From Streptomyces sp. ALI-76-A (lineage in GTDB: Bacteria; Actinomycetota; Actinomycetes; Streptomycetales; Streptomycetaceae), in NCBI RefSeq assembly GCF_030287445.1, contig NZ_JASVWB010000002.1:3720001-3784000 (forward strand): a DNA stretch of 64,000 bases, read 5' to 3'. Position 1 is the stretch's first letter; each line of letters begins with the position of its first letter. Position numbers and translations under genes: made by a program. Shown here piece by piece: positions 34,527 to 44,400 of the stretch. Below the pieces are notes generated by a model. That model did not search any database. It was not told the DNA's origin and worked only from the letters and a program-made list of their open reading frames with translations.

Positions 34527-35451
34527 CAACACGCAGGGCACACCCGAGCAGGTCCCCACCGTCGTCGTCGACGGCGTCGACATCGTCTACCGGGTCAACG
34601 GCACCGGCGCGGGCCGCGGCTCCGCGACCGCCGCCCTCAACCGCATGCTGCGCCGCAGGCAGACCGAGAAGGCGGCGGGCGTGCGCACGGTGCACGCCGT
34701 GCGGAACGTGTCCTTCGTCGCGTACCGGGGCGAGGCGATCGGGCTGATCGGCACCAATGGCTCCGGCAAGTCCACGCTGCTCAAGGCGGTCGCGGGCCTG
34801 CTCCCGGTGGAGCGGGGCCACATCTACACCGACGGCCAGCCCTCCCTGCTCGGCGTGAACGCGGCCCTGATGAACGACCTGACCGGCGAGCGCAACGTGC
34901 ACCTCGGCGGCCTCGCCATGGGCATGTCCCGCGAGCAGGTCAGGGAGCGCTACCAGGAGATCGTCGACTTCTCCGGCATCAACGAGAAGGGCGACTTCAT
35001 CACCCTGCCGATGCGGACCTACTCCTCCGGCATGGCCGCCCGGCTGCGCTTCTCCATCGCCGCCGCCAAGGACCACGACGTCCTGCTCATCGACGAGGCG
35101 CTGGCGACCGGCGACCGTTCCTTCCAGAAGCGCTCCGAGGCCCGGATCCGCGAGCTGCGCAAGCACGCGGGCACGGTGTTCCTGGTCAGCCACAGCAACA
35201 AGTCGATCCGCGACACCTGCGACCGCGTGCTGTGGCTGGAGCGCGGCGAGCTGCGCATGGACGGGCCGACGGAAGAGGTGCTGGAGGCGTACGAGGCGTT
35301 CACCGGCGGCCCGGACAAGGCGAAGGCCAGGCCGAAGCCCCAGCCGAAGGCCGCAGCGCCGAAGTCCGCAGCCCCGAGGCCCGCAGCCTCCAAGCCCGTC
35401 CAGCAGGCGCCGGTCTCACCCGACGGGACCCAGGTGCCGCTTCCCTCGTGA
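34519..35451 (+). CDS. Wall-polymer ABC exporter ATPase (TagH/Wzt type)
   Basis: A 310-residue ABC ATPase. Walker A is GTNGSGKS at 78-85, the signature is YSSGM, Walker B is LLIDEAL, and the switch histidine is in LVSHSNKS. The NGSGKST and GVNAALMNDLTGERN regions are typical of TagH/Wzt. An N-terminal stretch of about 35 residues precedes the nucleotide-binding fold, and a Lys/Pro/Ala-rich C-terminal tail (about 262-300) replaces the polymer-binding domain of some Wzt proteins. GTG 34519 overlaps the permease end. It energises export of the polymer. Confidence 0.92.
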   Translation: MADNTQGTPEQVPTVVVDGVDIVYRVNGTGAGRGSATAALNRMLRRRQTEKAAGVRTVHAVRNVSFVAYRGEAIGLIGTNGSGKSTLLKAVAGLLPVERGHIYTDGQPSLLGVNAALMNDLTGERNVHLGGLAMGMSREQVRERYQEIVDFSGINEKGDFITLPMRTYSSGMAARLRFSIAAAKDHDVLLIDEALATGDRSFQKRSEARIRELRKHAGTVFLVSHSNKSIRDTCDRVLWLERGELRMDGPTEEVLEAYEAFTGGPDKAKARPKPQPKAAAPKSAAPRPAASKPVQQAPVSPDGTQVPLPS

Positions 35452-35548
35452 GGCGCAGCTCCGGCCGCCCTGTTCGTCGCATTGGTGCCACTATGACCGA
35501 ACAGGGTGTGCCCGCAGTGCAGCCGCCGTAGGTGAAGGAGTCCCCGCG

Positions 35549-37747
35549 ATGCCCGAGCTGAGCGTCATCGTCCACGGACCCGACACGCGGGGACACCTGG
35601 CCGGGCTCCTCGACTCCCTGGCGGCCGTACCGCCGCCGGGGGTCGAGGTGGTCGTGGCCGCGGTCGGCGACTGGGCCCGGGAGACGGCCGAGGCGCACGC
35701 GGCACCCGGGACGGTGGTGCTGACCCTGCCGGACGGGACGGGCGACGCGGAGGCGCGGGCGGCGGGGGCCGCACGGGCCGGTGGCCGCTGGCTGCACTTC
35801 GTGCACGCCAGGGACGGCCTGCCCGCGGGCGCCGCGCGCACGGTGGCCGAACGCGTCGCGGACCTGCCGGACGCGGTGGACGTCCTGCTCCTCGACCACG
35901 TCCGCACCACCTGGGACAGGGTGGCCGTCCCCGGCCCGGACGGCCGCCTCCTCGCCCGCGCGGGCCGCACCGACCTGCCCCTCGACGAGGCCCCGCGACT
36001 CCTGCGCCTCACCCCGCTGCTCGGCAACCGGGCGATACGCACCGCCTTCTGGCACGCCCACGAGCCGCACCTCACCACGGACGACGAGCCGTTCGCCGCC
36101 CACGCCGCCCTCCTGCTCGCGGACCGGATCGCCTGCCTGAACCAGGTCGCCTACGAGGAACGCCGACCGCGCCCCGAGAGCCTCCCGCCGCTCACCCCGC
36201 AGCAGCGCTACGCCCTCGTCGACCGCTACGAGAGGCTCCTGACCGGGGCCGGGGACCGCCCCGCCGTCCACGCCGTCCTCTACGACGTGATGGTCCGCGA
36301 CTGTCTGCGCACCTTCGCCCGGTCCGCGCTGCCGGACCCGGTGGCCCGGGAGTTCTTCCGCCGGGCCTCGCAGGCGGCCGTACGCCACCGCCCCGTGCGT
36401 TACCGGCGTCCCGACGGTCCCGAGGGCATCCGCCGCGCGCTCCTCGAAGAAGGCGCGTACTCCCGGTACCGCGCCTTCCAGACCGCCAACCGGGCGCGCC
36501 GCGCGACGCGGTCGACGCTCAGGGCCGGCGCCCGCCGGATCGCCGCCGGCCTGGGCGACCATCGGTACCGCTCGGCCCTGAACCGCCCGGTCGACCCCGA
36601 CCTGGCCGTCTTCGCGGCCTACTGGAACCGCGGGGTCGCCTGCAACCCGGCGGCGATCGCGGCGAAGCTCGGCGAACTCGCCCCGCGGATCCACCCGGTC
36701 TGGGTGGTGTCGGCGGGCAACGCGCCCCTCCTGCCGCCCGGCACGGACCACGTCGTGCCCGGCACCCGGCGCTACCGGGAGGTGCTGGCGAGCGCGAAGT
36801 ACCTCGTCAACAACGTCAACTTCCCCGACGCCGTGGTCAAACGCCCGGACGCGATCCACCTCCAGACCCACCACGGCACCCCGCTCAAGCGCATGGGCCT
36901 GGACCAGATGAGCTTCCCGACCGCCGCGCGGGGCCTCGACTTCGCCGCCCTGCTGGCCCGCGTCGACAAGTGGGACTACAGCGTCTCGGCGAACCGCCAC
37001 ACCACGCGCATGTGGGAGCGGGCGTACCCGTCCCGCTTCGTCTCGCTCGACCACGGCTATCCGCGCAACGACGTCTACTACCGGGCCGGGGCCGAGGACA
37101 TCCGCACGGTCCGCGCCCGCCTCGGCATCCCCCCGGGCCACCGGGCGATCCTCTACGCCCCCACGCACCGCGACTACGAGGCCGGCTGGACCCCCCGTCT
37201 CGACCTCGCCGCCCTCGCCGACCGCCTCGGCGAGAACACGGTCCTGCTGGTCCGCGCCCATTACTACTACGGCGCCTCGGCGTCCCCCCTGGCGGGCCTG
37301 CGCCGCACCGGCAGAGTCATCGACGTGTCGTCGTACGACCCGGTCGAGGAGCTCTGCCTGGCCGCCGACGCGCTGGTCACCGACTACTCGTCGATCATGT
37401 TCGACTACGCCAACCTGGACCGCCCGATCGTCGTCCACGCCGACGACTGGGAGATCTACCGGGAGACCAGGGGCGTCTACTTCGACCTGCTGGCCGAGCC
37501 TCCGGGCCAGGTCTCCCGCACCCAGGAGGACCTGACGGAGATCCTCACCACGGGCGCCTGGCGCGACGCGGGCGCGGCCAAGGCCCGGTCCGCGTTCCGG
37601 CGCCGCTTCTGCGAGTACGACGACGGCCGCGCCGCCGAACGGGTCGTCCGCCGGGTCTTCCTCGGCGAGCCCGAGGAGCGGCTGCCGCCGGTGATCCCGG
37701 TCGAGGACCGGACGCCGGCGCCGAGCCCCGAGGAGGCCCGCGCATGA
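35549..37747 (+). CDS. GT2 - TagF-like fusion (class B, copy 4)
   Basis: A 732-residue fusion starting at ATG 35549 behind GAAGGAG. The C-terminal TagF-like half is intact (HHGTPLKRMG with His442, RAHYYY, YAPTHRDYE, TDYSSIMFDYANLDRP). The N-terminal GT2-like half has lost its catalytic features: where the others have LDGDD this one has VHARDG, the VDD segment is AVGDW, and EDTPW is TDDEPF. It matches copy 2 in type. The stop overlaps the ATG of the next gene (ATGA), so the two products are probably made together. Confidence 0.85.
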   Translation: MPELSVIVHGPDTRGHLAGLLDSLAAVPPPGVEVVVAAVGDWARETAEAHAAPGTVVLTLPDGTGDAEARAAGAARAGGRWLHFVHARDGLPAGAARTVAERVADLPDAVDVLLLDHVRTTWDRVAVPGPDGRLLARAGRTDLPLDEAPRLLRLTPLLGNRAIRTAFWHAHEPHLTTDDEPFAAHAALLLADRIACLNQVAYEERRPRPESLPPLTPQQRYALVDRYERLLTGAGDRPAVHAVLYDVMVRDCLRTFARSALPDPVAREFFRRASQAAVRHRPVRYRRPDGPEGIRRALLEEGAYSRYRAFQTANRARRATRSTLRAGARRIAAGLGDHRYRSALNRPVDPDLAVFAAYWNRGVACNPAAIAAKLGELAPRIHPVWVVSAGNAPLLPPGTDHVVPGTRRYREVLASAKYLVNNVNFPDAVVKRPDAIHLQTHHGTPLKRMGLDQMSFPTAARGLDFAALLARVDKWDYSVSANRHTTRMWERAYPSRFVSLDHGYPRNDVYYRAGAEDIRTVRARLGIPPGHRAILYAPTHRDYEAGWTPRLDLAALADRLGENTVLLVRAHYYYGASASPLAGLRRTGRVIDVSSYDPVEELCLAADALVTDYSSIMFDYANLDRPIVVHADDWEIYRETRGVYFDLLAEPPGQVSRTQEDLTEILTTGAWRDAGAAKARSAFRRRFCEYDDGRAAERVVRRVFLGEPEERLPPVIPVEDRTPAPSPEEARA

Positions 37748-39390
37748 GCACCCCCGACGTGACGGTCACGGTGATCGTCCACAACGACGCCGAACGCCTG
37801 CCCCGCGCGGTGGCCTCCGTCCGCCGCCAGACCCACCCCGGCATCGAGATCGTCATCAGCGACGACCACTCCACGGACGCCACCCCGGCCGTGGCGAGGG
37901 CGCTGGCGGCCCAGGACCCCCGCATCCGCCTGCTGCGCCTGCCGGAGAACAGCGGTGGGTGCAGCGCCCCGCGCAACCGCGCCCTGGAGATCTCCCGGGC
38001 GCCGTACCTGATGTTCCTGGACAGCGACGACGAACTCCCGGACAACGCGGTCGAGTCGCTGCTGGCCGCGCACCGCGAACGCGAGATCGACTTCGCCATG
38101 GGGGCCGTGCGGCGGATCCGCGAGGACACCGGCCGCCGCTCCACCTGGATGCCGCACCTGGTGTCCGAGCGCCGCACCCTCGACGGCATCGAGGCCGACC
38201 CCCGCCTTCTCTTCGAACACCTGGCGACGAGCAAGATGTACGCCCGCGCCTTCCTGGACCGCCACACCCTGCGCTTCCCCGAGGGCATCCACTACGAGGA
38301 CCAGCTGTTCACGGCCCAGGCCTACTGCCTGGCGAAGTCGTTCACGATCATCCCGGACCCGGTCTACCTCTGGCACGTGGCCCCGCGGACGGACCCGGCC
38401 TCGGCGTCGATATCCAACCAGCGCCACAAACTCAGCAACGTCCGCGACCGGGTCCACGTCCAGCGCCTGATCGACGACTTCCTGGCCGCCGCCGGCCACG
38501 AGTCGCTGCGCGAGGACAAGGACTACAAGTTCCTCAAGCACGACTTCCGCATCCACGCCGGCGACCTGCCGTACCGGGACGAGACGTGGCTGGCCTCCTT
38601 CGCGGACCTGATGAACCCGTACCTGGAGACGCTCGCACCGAGCGCGTACACCCGCCTCCCGCGCACCGAACGCGTGGTCCTCCAGCTGGTCCGCGACCGC
38701 CGCTTCGCCGAGGCCCAGCTGGCCGCCCGGGGCCTGGGCCACGCGGTCGCCCCGAGACAGGTCACCACGGACGAGCAGGGCCGCGCGTACTGGGGCGACC
38801 GCGTCCCCACGTCCTCCCCCGCCCGCCGCGAACTCGACGTCACCGACCTGGACCTGGACACGCGCCCCTTTCCCAGCGCCCTGTTCCGCCACGAGATCAC
38901 GAACCTCACGCAGGGCCCGGGCGCCTCGGTCGACCTGGTCGTCCGCACCTACGACCCCGGCCTGCGCCTCCCCGTCGGCCCCCACCACGCCGACCTCCTC
39001 CTGTCTCCCGGCCGCCGCCGTCTGACGGTCCCCTTCCGCCTCACCCCGGTCCGCCCCGGCGTCTACGAGGCCCATGTCCACCTGGACCTGGCGGCGGCCC
39101 CCCTCCCCCGTCACGGCTTCGAGGGCACCCGCCACCCCGTGGTCCGCCTCCACCACCGCTCCCAGACCAACACGGCCGTTCTCCTGGCCCCCCTGTCCTT
39201 CCCGTCGTGCACCGCCCAGGTCCCCCACCACCGCCTCACCCTCGAACCGGAGGGCCGCACCCCGGGCCGCCTCCAACTCCACTGGCACCCCACAGGCCCC
39301 ACAGCGAAACTCCTCCACCCCACAGCCCGAAAACTCGCCCGCCCACGGGTACGGCGGGCGGTGCGGTTCCTGAGGAGCGTGTGGAGGTAA
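37744..39390 (+). CDS. GT2 glycosyltransferase, TarS/TarP-like
   Basis: A 548-residue GT2 enzyme. The N-terminal 300 residues carry SDDHSTD, GGCSAPRNRAL, metal-binding LDSDD and HYEDQLF with the likely base. This motif set resembles the teichoic-acid GlcNAc transferases TarS and TarP. The rest (about 360-548) is strand-rich and soluble and could be the Ig-like oligomerisation part found in TarS. No membrane helix is seen. It is coupled to the preceding fusion gene and is a good candidate for decorating the polymer with a sugar. Sugar donor unknown. Confidence 0.82.
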   Translation: MSTPDVTVTVIVHNDAERLPRAVASVRRQTHPGIEIVISDDHSTDATPAVARALAAQDPRIRLLRLPENSGGCSAPRNRALEISRAPYLMFLDSDDELPDNAVESLLAAHREREIDFAMGAVRRIREDTGRRSTWMPHLVSERRTLDGIEADPRLLFEHLATSKMYARAFLDRHTLRFPEGIHYEDQLFTAQAYCLAKSFTIIPDPVYLWHVAPRTDPASASISNQRHKLSNVRDRVHVQRLIDDFLAAAGHESLREDKDYKFLKHDFRIHAGDLPYRDETWLASFADLMNPYLETLAPSAYTRLPRTERVVLQLVRDRRFAEAQLAARGLGHAVAPRQVTTDEQGRAYWGDRVPTSSPARRELDVTDLDLDTRPFPSALFRHEITNLTQGPGASVDLVVRTYDPGLRLPVGPHHADLLLSPGRRRLTVPFRLTPVRPGVYEAHVHLDLAAAPLPRHGFEGTRHPVVRLHHRSQTNTAVLLAPLSFPSCTAQVPHHRLTLEPEGRTPGRLQLHWHPTGPTAKLLHPTARKLARPRVRRAVRFLRSVWR

Positions 39391-39407
39391 CCGCACTCCA
39401 CAGCGCC

Positions 39408-39640
39408 ACCCCGACACCCCCAGCCCGCCCGACGCTTGACCTCACAGCGCCGGTCCCCGACACCCCCAGCCCGCCCGACGCTTGACCTCACGACGCCGGT
39501 CCCGGCACCCCCAGCCCGCCCGGCGCTTGACCTCACAGCGCCGGTCCCGGCACCCCCAGCCCGCCAGACGCTTGGCCTCACGACGCCGATCACCGGAACT
39601 TCCAGCCCGTCCGGCGCTTGAGGACGAGGCCGTCCAGGCC
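39408..39640. repeat. Five tandem ~45-bp repeats ending in a dispersed-repeat copy
   Basis: The phrase CAGCCCGcCCGaCGCTTGaC recurs at 39421, 39467, 39512, 39557 and 39603, period 45-46 bases, each followed by a CGCCGGTCCC-like spacer. The fifth unit continues as the Streptomyces dispersed repeat (GGACGAGGCCGTCCAGGCCG) to about 39735. This fills the 347-base gap between convergent genes; no gene is present. Confidence 0.85.
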
Positions 39641-39735
39641 GAAGCGGGGGCCCGGGGGCGGCAGCCCCCCGCCGGGGCCGAAGGGGCGGAGCCCCTGGGG
39701 ACGGGACGGGTAGGGGCGGCGGGGGCGAGAAAACC
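39602..39735. repeat. Dispersed intergenic repeat, copy at the end of the wall-polymer island
   Basis: Begins CCAGCCCGTCCGGCGCTTGA and includes several small GC hairpins (for example GGGGCGGCAGCCCC-like pairs), ending GGGGCGGCGGGGGCGA. A second copy with the same start and end is at 46956-47060, so this is a mobile or duplicated repeat family. Confidence 0.8.
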
Positions 39736-39737
39736 CC

Positions 39738-41294
39738 CTACGGCACCACCGCGTACAGCACCTGCCCACCCGGCCCCCGAGCCACCACCCGCAACCCCGC
39801 GCCCCTCCACACGCCCGCCCCCGCCCCCACCCCCCGGTCCACCACCCACCGCACTCCATACCCCCGCACGATCTCCCGCCGCTCCCCCACCGACGTCCCC
39901 ACGTCGAAGTACCTCCGCACAGCCACTTCCCGCCGCCCCTCGTCCGGCAGGAAGAAGTCGGGATACCCCGGCGCCACCGTGTACGCCCCGTACGCCGGAA
40001 TCTGCCGGGCCGCCCCCGTCCGGGCCATCACCACATCCCCGTACCTCACCCACGGAGTGATCCAGTGGTACCCGACCCACGGCTCCCGGTACCTGGCCTC
40101 GACCACCCCCGGCAGCGCCCCCCGCCCGACGACATACCCCACCGTCCCCACCTGCGCCCAGGCCCCCACGCCCAACGCCCCCGCGAGCACACACCCCCAC
40201 CCCACCCGCCACCACCGCTCCCGGCGCACCCCCCGCGCCCGCACCTCCGTCGTCCTCCCCACGCCCACGACGCCCACCGCGCCCACCGCGCCCACCGCCC
40301 CGACCGCCCCGACCGCCTCCACCGCCGCAGCCACCTGCGCCGGAATCACCACCCCCGGCAGCACCCGCCCCCACGACCAGTGCCCGGTCACCCCACCCGC
40401 CACGAACACGGCCACCGCCGACACGAAGAACAGCACCAGCGGATCCCACCGGTCCCGCCACCACCGCAGCCCCAGCGCCACCACCCCGACCAGCACCAGC
40501 CCGAACCGCCCGGCCAGGTCCCGGTACAGCCCCCGGTGCACCGACTCCAGCTCACCCCCCGCCCCGAACAGCGCGAAGAAGTCGTAGTACGGCCACACCC
40601 ACAGCACCACCATCCCGACCAGCAGCCCCGCCCCGAGCCGCCGCCACACCACCCCCGGCGGGCGCGCGGCGGCCACCACCGCCAGCGCGCCCAGCGAGGC
40701 CACGACCCCCGAGAACTGGTGGCACAGCAGGATCGCCGCCCACAGCACCCCGAGCCCGGCCCACACCCCCCACCCCCGGTTCGTCCGTCCCACCGCCCGC
40801 GCCAGCCACGCCCAGAGGTGGAACGCCAGCCCCAACGCGAACACACTCGGATACGACACCGTCAGCGCGAGCGAGTTCAGCCCCAGGAACCCGCTCCACG
40901 CGAACAGCTGAGGCCCCCACAGGAACAGCAGGCACACCAGCGCGAGCGCCGGCGCAGCCCGATGCGGGCTCAGCGTCCGGACGTACCGCCACACGCCCGT
41001 CACGAGCAGCCCCAGCCCGGCCACCGCCGCGATCCGCAGCACGACGAAGACCGAGGCTCCCGTCACCCGGGCGAGGCACCCGAGGACCACCATCCAGGGC
41101 GAGTAGTACGGGCTCGGCGTGTCCGCGTCGACGAGCGGGTTCCCGGGGCGGAGCAGGTCGTGCCGCAGCCGTTCGATCGTGGCCGCGTGCATCCCGAGGT
41201 CGCCGGCCCACGGCAGGCGCGCGATCACCAGGAGCAGGAACACCAGGAGAACCGCGACCGCCGCCGACGGCGCGGCCCTAAGCGCGACGCGCAT
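39738..41294 (-). CDS. Polytopic membrane protein, paralogue of the protein at 27776-29335
   Basis: A 518-residue membrane protein with about ten helices and a soluble outer C-terminal part. ATG 41294 is chosen because it gives the same length as its paralogue (519); an ATG at 41348 would add 18 residues. Shared signatures are SPYYSP, WSGFLGLNS, LYRDLAGRF and GHWSWGRVL. About residues 325-345 consist of repeated Val-Gly-Ala units from a 9-base DNA repeat, which probably varies in number. It is convergent with the TarS-like gene. GT-C glycosyltransferase activity is likely but unproven. Confidence 0.7.
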   Translation of the reverse strand: MRVALRAAPSAAVAVLLVFLLLVIARLPWAGDLGMHAATIERLRHDLLRPGNPLVDADTPSPYYSPWMVVLGCLARVTGASVFVVLRIAAVAGLGLLVTGVWRYVRTLSPHRAAPALALVCLLFLWGPQLFAWSGFLGLNSLALTVSYPSVFALGLAFHLWAWLARAVGRTNRGWGVWAGLGVLWAAILLCHQFSGVVASLGALAVVAAARPPGVVWRRLGAGLLVGMVVLWVWPYYDFFALFGAGGELESVHRGLYRDLAGRFGLVLVGVVALGLRWWRDRWDPLVLFFVSAVAVFVAGGVTGHWSWGRVLPGVVIPAQVAAAVEAVGAVGAVGAVGAVGVVGVGRTTEVRARGVRRERWWRVGWGCVLAGALGVGAWAQVGTVGYVVGRGALPGVVEARYREPWVGYHWITPWVRYGDVVMARTGAARQIPAYGAYTVAPGYPDFFLPDEGRREVAVRRYFDVGTSVGERREIVRGYGVRWVVDRGVGAGAGVWRGAGLRVVARGPGGQVLYAVVP

Positions 41295-41430
41295 CACGCC
41301 GGAGCAGCGGCGGCACGGGAGCGTCCGCCGGACACTCCTCGGAGGCATTCACAGTCACGTCCCAAGCCTCAGCCGGAAACGCCAAGTCCTCCACTCGACA
41401 CTCGAAGCCCTCCATGGGCGCACCACGAAA

Positions 41431-41463
41431 GGGCGCCCCGGGCCGCAACGGCCCAGGGCGCCC
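41431..41463 (-). terminator. Terminator of the glutamate dehydrogenase gene
   Basis: Stem GGGCGCCCCGGGCC (41431-41444) with GGCCCAGGGCGCCC (41450-41463), one mismatch, loop GCAAC. It starts 21 bases beyond the gene's stop on the minus strand. Confidence 0.85.
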
Positions 41464-41484
41464 CGACGGTCACCGAACCACTGC

Positions 41485-44400
41485 CTACGAATGCGCCCGC
41501 AACAGCGTCCGCATCGTCCGCATGGCCACGGACAGATTCGCCAGGTCGAACGAGTCCGAGCTCTGGATCTCGTCCAGAGTCGTCCGCGCCCGGCTCAGGA
41601 TCGGCGCGTTCTTCTCCTCCCACGCCTTGAACCGCTGCTCGGGCGTCGACGTGCCGTTGCCCACCGCGAGCACGTCGGCCGTCAGCGCCGAGTGGGCCGC
41701 GTACAGGTCCTCGCGGATGGAGGCGCGGGCCATGGACTGCCAGCGGTCGGCCCGGGGCAGCTCGATGATGCGGTCCATCAACTGGGTGATGTGGAGCCGG
41801 TCGGCGAGGTCGTAGTACACCTCGGCGACGTCCATCGGGTCCCGGCCCATGCGGTCGGCCACCGAGACGATGTCGAGCGTCGGGAAGGCCGAGGAGAACC
41901 CGGCCACCCGGGTGGCGACCTCGTCCGGGACGCCGGCGCCGGTGAGCTCGTCGTAGATCTTCTGGTACCACTCCGCGTCCGCGCCCCGCAGCAGCTTCGG
42001 CAGCTGCGACCACACCTGCTCGACCCGCTCGACGAAGAAGTCGACGGTCTCGGCGAGCTGCAACGGCTGCGGCCGGTTGTTGAGCAGCCAGCGCGTGCCA
42101 CGCTCCACCAGGCGGCGCGAGTGCAGGCGGATCCGGGTCAGTACGGCGGCCTCGACCCGGTTGTCGAGTGCCTCCACCGCGTCCCACACCACGCCGGAGC
42201 GGAAGATGGCGCGGGCCACGGTCTGCGCCCGCACGATCTCCTCCAGCGAGGCGCCGGTCTCCTCCCGCAGGCGGTGCAGATACGTCGTACCGCCGGTGTT
42301 GACCGTGTCGTTGACCAGCACGGTCGTGGTGATCTCACGGTGCAGCGGGTGGCCGTCGATGCGCTCGGGGAACCTCTCGCGCAACGCGGCCGGGAAGTAC
42401 GTGTGCAGCAGGCCGCGCAGGTACGGGTCGTCCGGCAGCGAGGTGTGCAGCAGTTCCTCGGCCACGGTGATCTTCGTGTACGCCAGCAGCACGGCCGTCT
42501 CCGGGCTGGTGAGACCCTGCCCGGTGTTCAGCCGCTCGCGGATCTGGCGGTCGGTGGGCAGGAACTCCAGGGCCCGGTCCAGCCGGCCCTCGCGCACCAG
42601 GTGGCGCAGGTAGCGCTGCTGGGCGTGGAGCATGTCCTTGGACTGGGCCAGCGCGTTGGCGATGGCGGTGTTCTGCGCGTAGTTGTTGCGCAGGACCAGG
42701 CCGCCGACCTCGTCGGTCATCTCGGCGAGCAGCTTGTTGCGCTGCTTGACGGTCATGTCGCCGTCCACGACCAGGCCGTTGAGCAGGATCTTGATGTTCA
42801 CCTCGTGGTCGGAGGTGTCCACGCCCGCGCTGTTGTCGATGGCATCGCTGTTGATCTTGCCGCCGCGCAGCGCGAACTCGATCCGGCCGAGCTGGGTCAG
42901 GCCGAGGTTGCCGCCCTCGCCGACGACCCTGACCCGCAGGTCGGCGCCGTCCACGCGGATCGGGTCGTTGGCCTTGTCACCGACGTCGGCGTGGGTCTCG
43001 GTCGACGCCTTGACGTACGTACCGATGCCGCCGTTCCACAGCAGGTCCACCGGCGCCTTGAGGATCGCCTTCATCAGGTCGGCCGGGGTCATCTTGGAGA
43101 TCTTCTCCTCGATGCCGAGGGCCTCGCGGATGTGCGCGTTGACCGGGATCGCCTTGGCGGTCCGGGGGAAGACGCCGCCGCCGGAGGAGATGAGGCCGGT
43201 GTCGTAGTCGGCCCAGCTGGAGCGGGGCAGCTCGAAGATGCGGCGGCGCTCGGCGAAGGAGGTGGCCGCATCCGGCTTCGGGTCGATGAAGATGTGCCGG
43301 TGGTCGAAGGCGGCGACCAGGCGGATGTGCTCGCTCAGCAGCATGCCGTTGCCGAACACGTCACCGGACATGTCGCCGATGCCGACCACCGTGAAGTCCT
43401 CGGCCTGCGTGTTCACGCCCAGCTCGCGGAAGTGCCGCTTGACGGACTCCCAGGCGCCGCGGGCGGTGATGCCCATGCCCTTGTGGTCGTATCCGGCGGA
43501 GCCGCCGGAGGCGAAGGCGTCACCGAGCCAGAAGTTGTAGCTCTGCGCGACCTCGTTGGCGATGTCGGAGAAGGTCGCGGTGCCCTTGTCTGCGGCGACC
43601 ACCAGGTAGGTGTCGTCCTCGTCGTGCCGGACGACGTCGGCGGGCGGCACGACCTCACCGGCGACCATGTTGTCGGTGATGTCCAGCAGCGCCGAGATGA
43701 AGGTCCGGTAGCTGCGGATGCCCTCCGCCAGCCACGCGTCCCGGTCCACGCTCGGGTCGGGCAGCTGCTTGGCGACGAAGCCGCCCTTGGCGCCCACCGG
43801 CACGATGACGGTGTTCTTCACCATCTGCGCCTTGACCAGGCCGAGGATCTCGGTCCGGAAGTCCTCCCGCCGGTCGGACCAGCGCAGACCACCGCGCGCG
43901 ACCTTGCCGAACCTGAGGTGCACCCCCTCCACGCGCGGCGAGTACACCCAGATCTCGAACGCCGGGCGCGGCGCCGGCAGGTCCGGGATGGCCTGCGGGT
44001 CGAACTTCATGGACACGTACTCGTGCGGCCGGCCGCCTTCCGCCTCCTGGAAGAAGTTGGTGCGCAGGGTCGCCTTGATGACGGTCAGGAAGGACCGCAG
44101 GATCCGGTCCTCGTCCAGCGACGCCACCTGGTCGAGCGCGGCGTCGACCTCCTCGAGCAGCGCGTCGACGATCTCGTGCCCCGCCCGCTGCCGGTCCGGC
44201 GACATCCGCGCCTCGAACAGCGAGACGAGCAGCCGGGTGGTGTGGACGTTGTTGCGGAGGGTGTCCTCCATGTAGTCCTGGCTGAACGTGGAGCCCGCCT
44301 GCCGCAGGTACTTGGCGTACGCCCGCAGCACCACCGCCTGGCGCCAGGTCAGCCCGGCGCTCAGCACCAGGGCGTTGAAGCCGTCGTTCTCCGCCTTGCC

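Noticed and set aside
39602..39735. Repeat copy considered as a CRISPR array or insertion-sequence end
   Set aside because: No regular repeat-spacer structure, no cas or transposase genes nearby, and similar copies occur singly elsewhere.
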